Source: Chryseobacterium balustinum
GTDB taxonomy: Bacteria; Bacteroidota; Bacteroidia; Flavobacteriales; Weeksellaceae
Direction of reading: 5' to 3'
Length of the DNA: 64,000 nt
Assembly: GCF_900168205.1 (NCBI RefSeq)
Contig: NZ_FUZE01000016.1
Location: 38,520-102,519 of the forward strand
This document shows positions 8,388 to 17,000 of this stretch, one piece after another (positions within the stretch are counted from its first letter, which is position 1; the number at the start of each line of letters is the position of its first letter). The position numbers and the translations under genes are program-made. The notes below the pieces were generated by a model. That model was not told where the DNA came from and searched no databases. It saw nothing but the letters and a program-made list of their open reading frames with translations.

Positions 8388-9362
8388 ATGAAAGCAGTTG
8401 TTTTAAAGGAGTTTGGACCGGCACAGAATCTACATGTTGCGGATGTCCCAATTCCATCAATATCAGATGATGAAGTCCTTGTGAATGTAAAATCATTCAG
8501 CATCAATCCCGTAGAGGCGCATGTACGTGAAGTAGAACACTGGTGGAACCTGGTCAGTGCCTCTACAACCGCAGATCCACATATTATATTGGGTTGGGAC
8601 GTTTCAGGTATCATCACTGAAACAGGAAAGAATTTCACCAAATTTAAAAAAGGCGATGAGGTTTTCGGAATGATCAATTTCCTCGGATATGGAGCAGCAT
8701 ACGCAGAATATGTCAGTGCTCCAGTTACTGATTTGGCTTTGAAGCCATCCAACATCAGTTTTGAGGAGGCGGCAGGTGCAACCATGGCAGCACAGACAGC
8801 CTGGGTTTCACTTGTTAGATATGGAAAGGTCAAAAAAGGTGATAAAGTTGTTATAACAGGGGCATCCGGAGGTGTTGGACATTTTGCCGTACAGATTGCA
8901 AAACATTTTGGTGCCCATGTAATTGGAGTGGCATCTGAAGAAAACAGAGATTTTGTACTGTCATTGGGCGCAGATGAATTCGTAGACTATAAGACGCAAA
9001 ATTTTGAAGAGCTTATTACGGACGCTGATCTAGTTCACGATGCAGTTTGGAGAAATGACGAATCACATATCCTTCGTTCACTCAATGCGATTAAACCAGG
9101 AGGAACACTTCTCAGCCTGATGGTATATCCTAGTGTTGATTTCATAGAGATGGCAATGAAAAAGAGAAAGGTTTCCGTTGTAAGGATGAATGTGACTGAT
9201 TCTTCTGACCATATCGGAGATGTGGAAGCCATCAGGTCACTCTTGGATATGGGTAAAATGAAAACCCACATCTCTCAGGAATTTGCAATAGAGGAAACCC
9301 AAAAGGCACATCAGCAGATAGAAACACACACTACTAAAGGAAAGATAGTTATCAAACTATAA
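8388..9362 (+). CDS. NAD(P)-dependent MDR oxidoreductase (quinone oxidoreductase type), copy 1
   Basis: The 324-residue protein has a GroES-like N-terminal half (HIILGWDVSGII, KKGDEVFGM) and a Rossmann half with GASGGVG at 158-164. It lacks the structural zinc cysteines, which points to the zinc-independent quinone-oxidoreductase branch of the medium-chain family. The substrate is unknown. It is closely related to the proteins encoded at 12015 and 22722. A hairpin follows at 9369, then a DJ-1 protein and an AraC regulator on the same strand. Its promoter carries the paired AraC boxes. Confidence 0.88.
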   Translation: MKAVVLKEFGPAQNLHVADVPIPSISDDEVLVNVKSFSINPVEAHVREVEHWWNLVSASTTADPHIILGWDVSGIITETGKNFTKFKKGDEVFGMINFLGYGAAYAEYVSAPVTDLALKPSNISFEEAAGATMAAQTAWVSLVRYGKVKKGDKVVITGASGGVGHFAVQIAKHFGAHVIGVASEENRDFVLSLGADEFVDYKTQNFEELITDADLVHDAVWRNDESHILRSLNAIKPGGTLLSLMVYPSVDFIEMAMKKRKVSVVRMNVTDSSDHIGDVEAIRSLLDMGKMKTHISQEFAIEETQKAHQQIETHTTKGKIVIKL

Positions 9363-9368
9363 AGATAA

Positions 9369-9412
9369 CAGGGCTTCGATAACTATTGTGCTTACTCTAT
9401 TATGAAGCCCTG
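9369..9412 (+). terminator. Hairpin after MDR gene 1
   Basis: CAGGGCTTC (9369-9377) pairs perfectly with GAAGCCCTG (9404-9412) across a 26-base loop. There is no strong T-run, so it may be a weak terminator or processing hairpin between MDR and the DJ-1 gene. Confidence 0.45.
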
Positions 9413-9479
9413 ATCTATCGAAGCTATCATCCTTTTATGCATCTTAAGAGATGCAGCTCATTTTCAAAATTAAATATCA

Positions 9480-10505
9480 ATGACTATGGATTCAACTAAA
9501 AAGAAAAAGGCACTTATCGTGATCTCTTCAGCGAAAATACTGCCTCTTTCAAAACCCGTTGGTCACGGAGGCATATCGACCGGATTTTTTCTCATAGAAT
9601 TAGCCAAAGTACTGCATGCATTCGAAGACACACATGATTTTATCTTTGCTACACCGGACGGAAAAGTACCGCAGTTGGATATCAACGGTTTAGCATTAAG
9701 CATGCATGCAGCTGATAAGACCGGGAGCATTACAATGGGTACGATAATAGATCAGATGTTTAAATTTAATGCTGACAGTTTTCGAAAAAAGTATTCAGAA
9801 TTGGCTTCCAGAAGAGAATCAGAATTGAATACGGCATTCAAACATTTGGGTAAGATTCATATATCAAAGCTACTTCCGAATACAGACAAGGAGGTAAGAA
9901 GTATCATTCCAGACATAGAAAGCAGAATGAGCACCTTGACTGAAAAGTATTTTTTCTCTCTTGAAGAGCTGCTCGAAAAAGATGTACGATCTACAGACGT
10001 GTTCAAGCTTAAAGATTTGGATTTCGTACATCTTCCGGGTGGGCATGCCCCTATGGTCGATTTTTACGACAATCCCCACCTTGGTGAACTGATGAACAGA
10101 TTGAGAGAGGAAAATATCTTGATATCTATGATCTGTCATGGACCTGTAGCTTTGACCTCTGCCAAATACAGAATTCTTACCAATGGAAAGCCCGTCCTTA
10201 CTGACAATAAGAATTTTAAAGGTGCGAATATAACCGTATCTTCGAAACTTGCAGAAATGATTGCGGTAAAAATGGCCTATCCAAAAATTCCAGGAAAAAA
10301 GACCAGACTTGAGTATATTGTTGAAGATGTTCTTAAACAAGATGGTTACCATATTGTTAACAGTTATAATCCTGTTGCTATCCACGTAGTTTATGATCAA
10401 AAGTTTAAACTCCTGACAGGCAATGGTCCACAGGCAATGGATGCCCTGACGCAAAAATTACAAGAAATAGTGGGTGTAATAAATAAAAAATCTCATATTG
10501 ATTAA
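9480..10505 (+). CDS. Large DJ-1/PfpI family protein
   Basis: At 341 residues it is longer than usual for the family because of an insertion at about 85-175 that is rich in charged helices. The core is intact: LPGGHAP at about 185-191 and the nucleophile elbow MICHGPV with Cys219-His220. Members act on reactive carbonyls or proteins, or are chaperones; the substrate cannot be told. The ATG at 9480 is followed by a second ATG two codons later. It sits between MDR copy 1 and an AraC regulator, suggesting an electrophile-response unit. Confidence 0.82.
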   Translation: MTMDSTKKKKALIVISSAKILPLSKPVGHGGISTGFFLIELAKVLHAFEDTHDFIFATPDGKVPQLDINGLALSMHAADKTGSITMGTIIDQMFKFNADSFRKKYSELASRRESELNTAFKHLGKIHISKLLPNTDKEVRSIIPDIESRMSTLTEKYFFSLEELLEKDVRSTDVFKLKDLDFVHLPGGHAPMVDFYDNPHLGELMNRLREENILISMICHGPVALTSAKYRILTNGKPVLTDNKNFKGANITVSSKLAEMIAVKMAYPKIPGKKTRLEYIVEDVLKQDGYHIVNSYNPVAIHVVYDQKFKLLTGNGPQAMDALTQKLQEIVGVINKKSHID

Positions 10506-10564
10506 GCAGAAAAATCTGTAATTTAATCTCTTTTTTTACAACAGACTAAACACATAATCGAAAG

Positions 10565-11365
10565 ATGGCAAAACAAAACTTCAATAAATTCACAGATCTT
10601 GTCTGGACTGTCACTGAGGATGGGATTTATAAAGACGATCTGAGTCTCGACTTTCATTCTTTTGTACTCATCATTTCCGGAGAAATGAAGATCATTCAGG
10701 CAGATAAATCCTATACATTTGGTGCGGACAGTATGCTGCTTTTTCCGAGAAATCAAATATCTGCGGTCATAAAGCAACCTAAAGACGGGAGACCTTACAA
10801 GGCTATAGTATTCGGTTTGACGGTGGAAAGGCTGAAAGCATTTTACACCAAAGAAAGTCCAAATCCTGATGTTTCACCAGATCTTTCTGTTCGGATCTTA
10901 AGTGAGCAGCCATTATTGAAAAGTTTCTTTTCTTCCATCCTTCCTTATTTTGAATTGGAGCAAAAACTTCCTGAAAATATTGAAAAACTGAAGTTCGAAG
11001 AAGCTATTTCTATTCTCAGGTACATTGAGCCCGGTATAGATGGTATTCTCTCTGATTTCTCTGAACCAGGAAAAATCAATCTGGTTGATTTTATGGAAAA
11101 GCATTACAAATTCAATATGCCAATCGAAAAATTCGCATATCTCACAGGGCGCAGCCTTTCTACGTTTATAAGGGATTTTAAGAAAGCTTTTAAAATAACT
11201 CCTCAACGCTGGCTAACAAAAAAGCGCCTGGAATTGGCACATTTTCAATTAGCAAAAAAAGACAAAAAAGCGAGAGACATTTATCTTGAGATCGGGTTTG
11301 AAAATCTCTCCCATTTTTCTTTTGCCTTTAAGAAACAGTTCGGGTATTCACCCTCAGAATTATGA
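10565..11365 (+). CDS. AraC-family transcriptional regulator (cupin-type sensor), 266 residues
   Basis: The N-terminal half is a cupin-like sensor (SFVLIISGEMKIIQAD). The C-terminal HTH_18 contains YLTGRSLSTFIRDFKKAF and IGFENLSHFSFAFKKQFGYSPSEL, the two AraC helix-turn-helix units. It lies 59 bases after the DJ-1 gene and closes the MDR/DJ-1 unit. Three promoters within 4 kb (8300, 11895, 11921) share an identical direct-repeat geometry, so they are its likely targets. A strong convergent terminator follows. It resembles the AraC encoded at 31763. Confidence 0.88.
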   Translation: MAKQNFNKFTDLVWTVTEDGIYKDDLSLDFHSFVLIISGEMKIIQADKSYTFGADSMLLFPRNQISAVIKQPKDGRPYKAIVFGLTVERLKAFYTKESPNPDVSPDLSVRILSEQPLLKSFFSSILPYFELEQKLPENIEKLKFEEAISILRYIEPGIDGILSDFSEPGKINLVDFMEKHYKFNMPIEKFAYLTGRSLSTFIRDFKKAFKITPQRWLTKKRLELAHFQLAKKDKKARDIYLEIGFENLSHFSFAFKKQFGYSPSEL

Positions 11366-11385
11366 TTGGTTTTAGAGTTAGAGTA

Positions 11386-11434
11386 ATTTAAAAATAAATA
11401 GTAATCCTTAACGGATTACTATTTATTTTTAAAT
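11386..11434. terminator. Strong convergent terminator between AraC and ABM genes
   Basis: A 22-bp perfect stem (11386-11407 with 11413-11434, loop TTAAC) ends in A/T tracts on both sides and can serve both strands. The right arm overlaps the last codons of the ABM gene. Confidence 0.8.
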
Positions 11435-11790
11435 ACATTGCTGTAAAGATTTACTGTTGCACCACCTGCCATTCCTTTCATCATGGCAAAAATATCGTCA
11501 GAATAGTTGCCAAGCAGGTCGATTCGATTGATTTTCCAATCAACTTTGTGCTCATTCATTACCGGACCAAATGCCTGTGCGTGCTTTATCAATTCATTTT
11601 CATCAGCATAAGACTCAAGAAAAATAATTTCCAAAGTATCCGGATTGTAATGGCATTCATGGATCAAGACCCCATCCCCTTCTTTAGGTATAGATATTCT
11701 TGCAGCTGCCATCAATTGTTCTAATTTTTCCCATTTACTGGGCTCCACTGTTGCAGACATTGTAAGTCGTAAAATTGATTGTTCTGACAT
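11419..11790 (-). CDS. Antibiotic biosynthesis monooxygenase (ABM) domain protein
   Basis: The 123-residue protein has the ferredoxin-like ABM fold: a TMSATVEPSKWEKLEQLMAAAR opening, EGDGVLIHECHYN, then IIFLESYADENELIKHAQAFGPVM. ABM proteins are small cofactor-free oxygenases acting on quinols or polyketides, or are degradative relatives. It is divergent from MDR copy 2 and each promoter carries the same AraC boxes. This suggests coordinated quinone or electrophile detoxification. Confidence 0.82.
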   Translation of the reverse strand: MSEQSILRLTMSATVEPSKWEKLEQLMAAARISIPKEGDGVLIHECHYNPDTLEIIFLESYADENELIKHAQAFGPVMNEHKVDWKINRIDLLGNYSDDIFAMMKGMAGGATVNLYSNVFKNK

Positions 11791-11827
11791 TTTAAATGTT
11801 TTTAATTATTGGTTGATTAATTAAATA

Positions 11828-11895
11828 CAAAATTAGCTTCAAACCGACAATTACTCTTTGTTAAAAATTTCAAAAAAACATTGTTCAAAATGTCA
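11828..11895 (-). promoter_or_regulatory. AraC direct-repeat boxes and -7 element of the ABM gene
   Basis: Read on the minus strand, TGACATTTTGAACAATG (11895-11879) and TGAAATTTTTAACAAAG (11872-11856) are 23 bases apart. Twenty bases then separate the second box from TAATTTTG (11835-11828). Motif and spacing match the two MDR promoters. Confidence 0.72.
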
Positions 11896-11920
11896 TTTAA
11901 AATTACTACCAACTGCTTTT

Positions 11921-11988
11921 TGACAATCTCAGCAAAGTAAATTTGACATTATGAACAAAAAAAAAGCAGATTATTGAATCTACCTTTG
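11921..11988 (+). promoter_or_regulatory. AraC direct-repeat boxes and -7 element of MDR gene 2
   Basis: TGACAATCTCAGCAAAG at 11921 and TGACATTATGAACAAAA at 11944 repeat with a 23-base period. TACCTTTG lies at 11981-11988, exactly 20 bases after the second box. The gene starts at 12015. Confidence 0.75.
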
Positions 11989-12014
11989 ACCAATCATTTT
12001 AAATACAATAAATA

Positions 12015-13007
12015 ATGAAAGCAATAATCTTAAAAGAAGTAGGCGGTCCTGAAAACTTAATTTTAGCAGACGTTCCTGTACCATCCATCAAAGAAAACGA
12101 AGTTCTGGTTCAAGTAAAGGCAGTAGCCATTAATCCGGTAGATGCTTTTGTCCGTAGAAATCAGGCTGCATTGGAAATGATCTATGCGCTTAAGGGTAAT
12201 GAAGAAAATATCATTCTGGGATGGGACGTGGCTGGTATTGTAACTCAAGTTGGAAGTACTGTGACCAGATTTCAGGTCGGAGACGAAGTTTTTGGGAATT
12301 TCAACTTTATCGGTCAGGCAAATGCATACTCAGAGTTTGTTGCCGCACCGGAACATGAATTGGTCATCAAACCGGAAAATGTCAGTTTCGAAGAAGCAGC
12401 AGGTGCAACAATGGCTGCTTTGACTGCTTGGGCTTCAGTGGTGAAGCTTGCAAAGGTTAAGAAAGGCGATAAGGTCATTGTTTACGGTGCCTCAGGAGGT
12501 GTTGGTCATTATGCTGTACAGATCGCAAAGCATTTCGGTGCATATGTTGTTGGAGTAGCATCTGGTGATAACAAAGATTTTGTTCTAGGTCTCGGCGCTG
12601 ACGAGTTCTTTGATTATAAAACCCAGGCGGTTGAAGATTTTATCAACGATGCCGACATCGTCCACGATGCCGTTTGGGTTGAAGCAGACGTCAACAGTAC
12701 TGAAGAGACCCATTTGGCCCGTTCATTGAAAACACTCAAGGATGGAGGTATTTTGTCAAGCATTGTGGTTTACCCCGACCAACAATTTATTGACAAGGCA
12801 AAGACAGAGAGGAACATAACTGTTCAGCGAGTGAATGTGACGCCCAATGATACCTATCTTAAAGATATGGAAACTATCGCTCAACTTTTATCTGAAGGAG
12901 AAATCAAGACCTATACCTCACACGTGTTCCCCTTGGCAGAAATGGCTAAAGCACATGAAATCATTCAAACCAAAAATGCTGTGGGCAAAATAATTCTTGT
13001 TCCGTAA
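12015..13007 (+). CDS. NAD(P)-dependent MDR oxidoreductase, copy 2
   Basis: The 330-residue paralogue of the 8388 product shares most of its sequence, including IILGWDVAGIV, FEEAAGATMAALTAW and the nucleotide-binding GASGGVG at about 164. No catalytic zinc site is evident, so it belongs with the quinone-oxidoreductase-like branch. It stands alone between shared AraC boxes and a terminator at 13031. Duplication of this gene within 4 kb under one predicted regulator suggests related but distinct electrophile substrates. Confidence 0.88.
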   Translation: MKAIILKEVGGPENLILADVPVPSIKENEVLVQVKAVAINPVDAFVRRNQAALEMIYALKGNEENIILGWDVAGIVTQVGSTVTRFQVGDEVFGNFNFIGQANAYSEFVAAPEHELVIKPENVSFEEAAGATMAALTAWASVVKLAKVKKGDKVIVYGASGGVGHYAVQIAKHFGAYVVGVASGDNKDFVLGLGADEFFDYKTQAVEDFINDADIVHDAVWVEADVNSTEETHLARSLKTLKDGGILSSIVVYPDQQFIDKAKTERNITVQRVNVTPNDTYLKDMETIAQLLSEGEIKTYTSHVFPLAEMAKAHEIIQTKNAVGKIILVP

Positions 13008-13030
13008 TCTGATCATTTGAAATAAAACAA

Positions 13031-13061
13031 AGGGACTTCTATTCGTGGAAGTCTCTTTTTT
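13031..13061 (+). terminator. Rho-independent terminator after MDR gene 2
   Basis: AGGGACTTC (13031-13039) pairs with GAAGTCTCT (13048-13056, with one G-U) and runs into a T-tract. Confidence 0.75.
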
Positions 13062-13129
13062 ATTTGAAGTTTTCTTATTGATTTTGTTTGTTGATTCTTT
13101 ACATTTTTATCAACCAAAAAAAACCTAAA

Positions 13130-13516
13130 TTACTTTTCAGCGGACATTTCAGCCTTTACCTTCTCACGATGCTGCATTCCCCATTTTGTCATGGCAGCGA
13201 CTACCTCTTCCAGAGTGTAACTATAAGGAAGCAGTTCATACTCGATCGTTACCGGATATCCATTTTCTACTTTTTTGATGATGAAACCGTTCATTTCAAG
13301 TTCCTTTAATTCACTTGAAAGAACACGCGCAGAAATTCCCGCTACCTGTCTTTGGATCTCTGTAAATCTTTTGTTACCTCTTCCCATAGCAATGATGATC
13401 ATCAGTTTCCACTTGCCTCCGATCGCATACAAAGCATCCGACATGGCCATTAAAACTTTATGGCATTCTTCAGTAAATGCTTTGTTATCTATTTGATTTT
13501 CCTGTGTATCTGCCAT
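13130..13516 (-). CDS. HxlR-family winged-helix regulator, 128 residues
   Basis: The winged helix is seen in ALYAIGGKWKLMIIIAMGRG, RFTEIQRQVAGISARVLSSELKELEMNGFI and a beta-wing VTIEYELLPYS. HxlR regulators sense electrophiles, often through a Cys; here the only cysteine is Cys19 in TEECHKVL. It is divergent from a SnoaL-like gene. Its upstream region holds TTAGTCGTTACCTAA (minus strand), and the 11-base core recurs at the aldo-keto reductase promoter. Confidence 0.88.
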   Translation of the reverse strand: MADTQENQIDNKAFTEECHKVLMAMSDALYAIGGKWKLMIIIAMGRGNKRFTEIQRQVAGISARVLSSELKELEMNGFIIKKVENGYPVTIEYELLPYSYTLEEVVAAMTKWGMQHREKVKAEMSAEK

Positions 13517-13544
13517 AGCTTTATTTTTGATTAGCTCATAACCT

Positions 13545-13559
13545 TTAGGTAACGACTAA
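13545..13559. promoter_or_regulatory. Putative HxlR operator between hxlR and the SnoaL-like gene
   Basis: On the minus strand it reads TTAGT-CGTT-ACCTAA, an imperfect inverted repeat. TTAGTCGTTAC is repeated exactly at 15953-15963 in front of the aldo-keto reductase gene. Confidence 0.5.
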
Positions 13560-13640
13560 TAAATTGTAAGCAAATATAGTATAATTTTGTCAACATTAAT
13601 TACAGAAAGTAATTTTCAGTATTCATTAAACAACAAAATT

Positions 13641-14078
13641 ATGACACTAGAAATTTTAAAGACAAAGGAAGACCTGAGAAACCTGATCGATGACTATGCT
13701 TACTTAAGTGATGAATGGAAGATCTCCGAAGTAATGGATCTGTTCACACCAGATGTGAGCTATAAGGTCCATATGAATGGTGCTTTGGTAGCAGACGTTT
13801 CAGGAAGGGAAAATATGGAACGGGATTTCAATCTTCACGCTTCACAAGTGAAAACGTATTTTACGCTCAACGGGCAGCATACTGTAAAGATTGAAAACGA
13901 AACTGCCACCGGCATTTCCTTCGCCCAGATCAAAATGATCAGGGAAGCTGAAGGAAAAGATATCTTGACCGACTATAGTGTAAAATATGACGACCTCTAT
14001 GTGAAGCAAAATGAAAAATGGCTGATCAAAGACCGTGTGGCCCATTTCCTGATCATCGAATCAAGGTCAATTTCTTGA
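13641..14078 (+). CDS. SnoaL-like / NTF2-fold protein, 145 residues
   Basis: The ATG at 13641 is preferred over an upstream TTG because it follows an AT-rich leader and begins at the conserved helix (LRNLIDDYAYLSDEWKISEVMDLFTPD). The cone-shaped NTF2 fold continues with YFTLNGQHTVKIENETATGISFAQI and DDLYVKQNEKWLIKDRVAHFLI. The family includes polyketide cyclases and dehydratases; the substrate is unknown. It is divergent from hxlR, its likely regulator, and ends at a strong hairpin. Confidence 0.82.
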   Translation: MTLEILKTKEDLRNLIDDYAYLSDEWKISEVMDLFTPDVSYKVHMNGALVADVSGRENMERDFNLHASQVKTYFTLNGQHTVKIENETATGISFAQIKMIREAEGKDILTDYSVKYDDLYVKQNEKWLIKDRVAHFLIIESRSIS

Positions 14079-14099
14079 TCTTCTGTGCGCATTTAAACA

Positions 14100-14136
14100 G
14101 TAAAGCCTTGCAACACATTTTGTTACAAGGCTTTAC
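14100..14136 (+). terminator. Terminator after the SnoaL-like gene
   Basis: GTAAAGCCTTG (14100-14110) pairs with CAAGGCTTTAC (14126-14136), with additional AAC/GTT pairing inside the loop. Confidence 0.7.
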
Positions 14137-14208
14137 GCTTTCCAAAAATCAATTTTAATTTGGCAGCATCCCTCAGGAAAAAGCTTTAACTTATAAAGGT
14201 CAGGCAAT

Positions 14209-14670
14209 CTATCTGAACAATAGAACCTCTTTTAAAGTACCATTTTCAATTTTTATTGATTCTTCAAAAAGCTGAAGGTTAGCGGGACATACCTCTTCAT
14301 AAGCTCTGCGAGAATTTTTAATTTCAAACAGAGCAATTCCCAAAGCAATATACATTTGCTTGTTTTTCCAATCATTGAATTGTTCTCCATCTTCAAATTT
14401 AGATAACTGCTGAAGCATATAATCGATACGCTTATCCTCATTGGTGAGATTGAAGTATTCTTTGCTGTGTATGAGATAATCGTGAAAATCATCCCTAGTA
14501 TAAAATTCAGAGATAAAAAAAGCAATTCCTTGAGTATATTCTTTGAGATGCCGTTGAGGAATATATTCTTTAATATTGCCATCAACTTTAAAAGGTTTGA
14601 GAATATAGGGAAGAGTTCCCGTTGAGATAGAAAGCTCATCCAACCTGTTTTTTATGTTGTCAAATATCAT
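14209..14670 (-). CDS. Hypothetical protein, 153 residues
   Basis: A soluble, largely helical protein rich in charged and aromatic residues (YIPQRHLKEYTQGIAFFISEFYTRDDFHDYLIHS). There is no signal peptide or membrane span, and I do not recognise a family. Coding character is good: ATG start and no overlap with another convincing frame. It stands alone between a terminator and the aldo-keto reductase gene. Confidence 0.65.
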   Translation of the reverse strand: MIFDNIKNRLDELSISTGTLPYILKPFKVDGNIKEYIPQRHLKEYTQGIAFFISEFYTRDDFHDYLIHSKEYFNLTNEDKRIDYMLQQLSKFEDGEQFNDWKNKQMYIALGIALFEIKNSRRAYEEVCPANLQLFEESIKIENGTLKEVLLFR

Positions 14671-14841
14671 AGATCATTTTTAACTCTGTTAAACATTGGT
14701 GTCGTACCCATTGGTTTTGAACAAAACACACAGTCCGGTCATCATTTATTGTAAAGTAAAAGCCATACTTTCATTTATACAATTCAATGCTGTCCCATAA
14801 AGCAATGAAACAGCATTAAAAATGGTCACTATCAGTAGAAT

Positions 14842-15885
14842 TTAGAGAACAGTGATCGTTGGCTTCTTGATCAGATCCACCTTATTTCCGGTAAGAGTTG
14901 ACCTATTTTCCGGTGCTCTGTTAAAATCGTGGGGATATCCCATCTTTATCGAACTTGCCTCATCCAAACTTTCAACCTGTTCATCGGTAAGATGAAGATC
15001 TGCCGCCTTCAAATTATACTCGAGCTGTTCAAACGTGCGTGGTCCAAGGATTGGAATGACATTTTTAGCTTTAAGCCAGGCAAGTGCCACCAATGCGGGT
15101 TCACTTTCAAGAACCTCAGCGATAGCAAATAGCCTGTCAAGAACTGCTTCTGCAATCTCACCACCCTGGTAAGGATTACTCCCTGCAAATACAGTAGCCC
15201 TGCCGCTTTCACCTTTCCGGTATTTTCCGGTCAACAGTCCGCCAGCCAACGGTGACCAGGCCAATACACCCAATCCCATTGCTTCTGCCATTGGTAAAAG
15301 ATCTCGTTCTGTCTCACGTTGAAGAAGACTGTACTCTACTTCGATGGCGCTGACGGCAGACCATCCCCGAAGGTCAGCGAGTGTTGCAGCAGCAGAGATA
15401 CGCCAGGCCGGGAAGTTGGAAATACCGCCGTACACAATTTTTCCGGCTCGGACAAGATCGTCCAGCCCGCGGACTATTTCCTCGATAGGCGTGAAAAAAT
15501 CATCCTGATGGACAAAGTAAAGATCGATCCTGTCGGTTTTTAATCTTCTTAAGCTATCTTCCACCGCCTGAACCATACTTTTACGATGATTTCCCAATGT
15601 TCCTAACGCCTGACCCGGAAAAACACCTCTGGTATATTTGGTGCTGATGACAAGATCATTTCTCTTGGTAGCGATTGCCTTTCCAAGAATCTCCTCTGAT
15701 TCACCGCATTGATAAGTATCTGCCGTATCGATCAGATTACCGCCATGTTCCGTATAAAGTGAAATGATCCTTTCTGCTTCTTTGGCTTCTGCACCATAGC
15801 CCCACGCCTGTCCGAAATTTCCTGCTCCTAAAGCAAGATCGCTTACAGGAAGACCTGTTCTTTTACCTAACAATTTATAATTCAT
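14842..15885 (-). CDS. Aldo/keto reductase
   Basis: The 347-residue TIM-barrel NADPH reductase has the AKR tetrad region: DTADTYQCGESEEILGKAI with the catalytic Tyr and Asp, Lys in LVISTKYTRGVF, and His in DLYFVHQDD. It resembles the YajO/Tas-type AKRs. The upstream intergenic region, shared with a divergent AraC gene, contains TTAGT-CGTT-ACTAA, matching the HxlR site at 13545. Its place among other carbonyl and quinone reductases fits an aldehyde-detoxifying role, but the substrate is not defined. Confidence 0.92.
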   Translation of the reverse strand: MNYKLLGKRTGLPVSDLALGAGNFGQAWGYGAEAKEAERIISLYTEHGGNLIDTADTYQCGESEEILGKAIATKRNDLVISTKYTRGVFPGQALGTLGNHRKSMVQAVEDSLRRLKTDRIDLYFVHQDDFFTPIEEIVRGLDDLVRAGKIVYGGISNFPAWRISAAATLADLRGWSAVSAIEVEYSLLQRETERDLLPMAEAMGLGVLAWSPLAGGLLTGKYRKGESGRATVFAGSNPYQGGEIAEAVLDRLFAIAEVLESEPALVALAWLKAKNVIPILGPRTFEQLEYNLKAADLHLTDEQVESLDEASSIKMGYPHDFNRAPENRSTLTGNKVDLIKKPTITVL

Positions 15886-15952
15886 TTTTTTTAATTTTAA
15901 GATTAGATGTAATTCTTATGGGCAAAATTACCCCATATTTGATTACATTTTG

Positions 15953-15966
15953 TTAGTCGTTACTAA
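15953..15966. promoter_or_regulatory. Inverted repeat TTAGT-CGTT-ACTAA in the AKR/AraC divergent promoter
   Basis: Perfect five-base arms surround CGTT. The first 11 bases equal the site upstream of hxlR at 13545-13559 (opposite strand), suggesting a common regulator. Confidence 0.5.
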
Positions 15967-16054
15967 AAGGTTATCAACTACGATTTTGGAATTGCTTATT
16001 ATAATATTTGTTATTATTTACAAGATCTATATTTGAATTTCTTAATTTTGTAAA

Positions 16055-16930
16055 ATGGAAAAGATTGTTAGAGTTGTGTCGGAGTTTAATAATGAATTGA
16101 AACTTCAAGGTTTTAAAGCATTTCAGATTGAACAAGACAGTGGTGATACGAGAACTTATAGCCGAAAAGAATTCTATAAAATCTGCCTCACCACCGGCAA
16201 TAGCAAAATTCACTATTCTGATAAAACGTATGAACAGGAAGGAACAATTCTCTTCTTTGGAAATCCGCATATTCCTTACTCCTGGGAAACGATTTCTACA
16301 ACTTACGTGGGTTATACTATTCTTTTCTCTGAAGATTTTTTTAAAAATTCCGAACGTTCCGAGAGCTTGCAACAGTCATCATTCTTTAAGATTGGTGGAA
16401 CACCAGTTTTGAAAATTACTGAAGAGCAAAGAATTTTTCTCAATACCCTATTTCAGAAAATGATTGCGGAGCAGGAAAGCAATTATGTGTTTAAGGATGA
16501 GTTGATACGCAATTACATCAGCCTGATTATCCACGAGTCGTTGAAGATGGAGCCGTCGGAAAATTACGAACAGAACAAAAATGCATCTTCCAGACTGACA
16601 TCAGTTTTCTTAGAGTTATTAGAGAGACAATTCCCAATTGAAACGACTGCAAATCCACTTCAATTAAAAACTGCGCAACATTATGCGCAGCATCTTAATG
16701 TGCACATCAACTATCTTAACCGGGCCGTGAAGGAAATCACAGATAAATCTACAACGACACATATTACAGAACGTATTATCACGGAAGCAAAGGCGTTACT
16801 GCAACATACAGATTGGAGTATTTCCGAAATTGCCTACGCACTAGGGTTTGAATATCCAACCTACTTCAATAATTTCTTCAAAAAACAAACCGGCACCAAC
16901 CCAAAAGCTTTTCGTTTGACGGAAGTTTGA
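16055..16930 (+). CDS. AraC-family regulator, 291 residues
   Basis: The N-terminal cupin sensor (KICLTTGNSKIHYSDKTYEQEGTILFFGNPHIPYSWE) is followed by an HTH_18 domain. The latter includes ITERIITEAKALLQHTDWSISEIAYALGFEYPTYFNNFFKKQTGTNPKAFR, shown here as the motif region only. It is divergent from the AKR gene and is followed after 70 bases by an MFS transporter with its own -7 element. It probably controls the AKR and/or the MFS-cupin-hydrolase operon. Confidence 0.88.
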   Translation: MEKIVRVVSEFNNELKLQGFKAFQIEQDSGDTRTYSRKEFYKICLTTGNSKIHYSDKTYEQEGTILFFGNPHIPYSWETISTTYVGYTILFSEDFFKNSERSESLQQSSFFKIGGTPVLKITEEQRIFLNTLFQKMIAEQESNYVFKDELIRNYISLIIHESLKMEPSENYEQNKNASSRLTSVFLELLERQFPIETTANPLQLKTAQHYAQHLNVHINYLNRAVKEITDKSTTTHITERIITEAKALLQHTDWSISEIAYALGFEYPTYFNNFFKKQTGTNPKAFRLTEV

Positions 16931-16949
16931 ATTTCTTAATTTTTGGTTT

Positions 16950-16990
16950 GATAATCGTTATTATCTAAAAGCAATCCAAAAGTAACTTTG
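16950..16990 (+). promoter_or_regulatory. Promoter of the MFS operon with an inverted repeat
   Basis: GATAAT-CGTT-ATTATC (16950-16965) has perfect six-base arms around the same CGTT centre as the 15953 site. TAACTTTG at 16983-16990 is a good -7 element, and the gene starts at 17001. Confidence 0.5.
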
Positions 16991-17000
16991 TTCTACAATA

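Noticed and set aside
9870..10454. 194-residue minus-strand frame opposite the DJ-1 gene
   Set aside because: It is antisense to a clear PfpI-family protein and has an unlikely composition.
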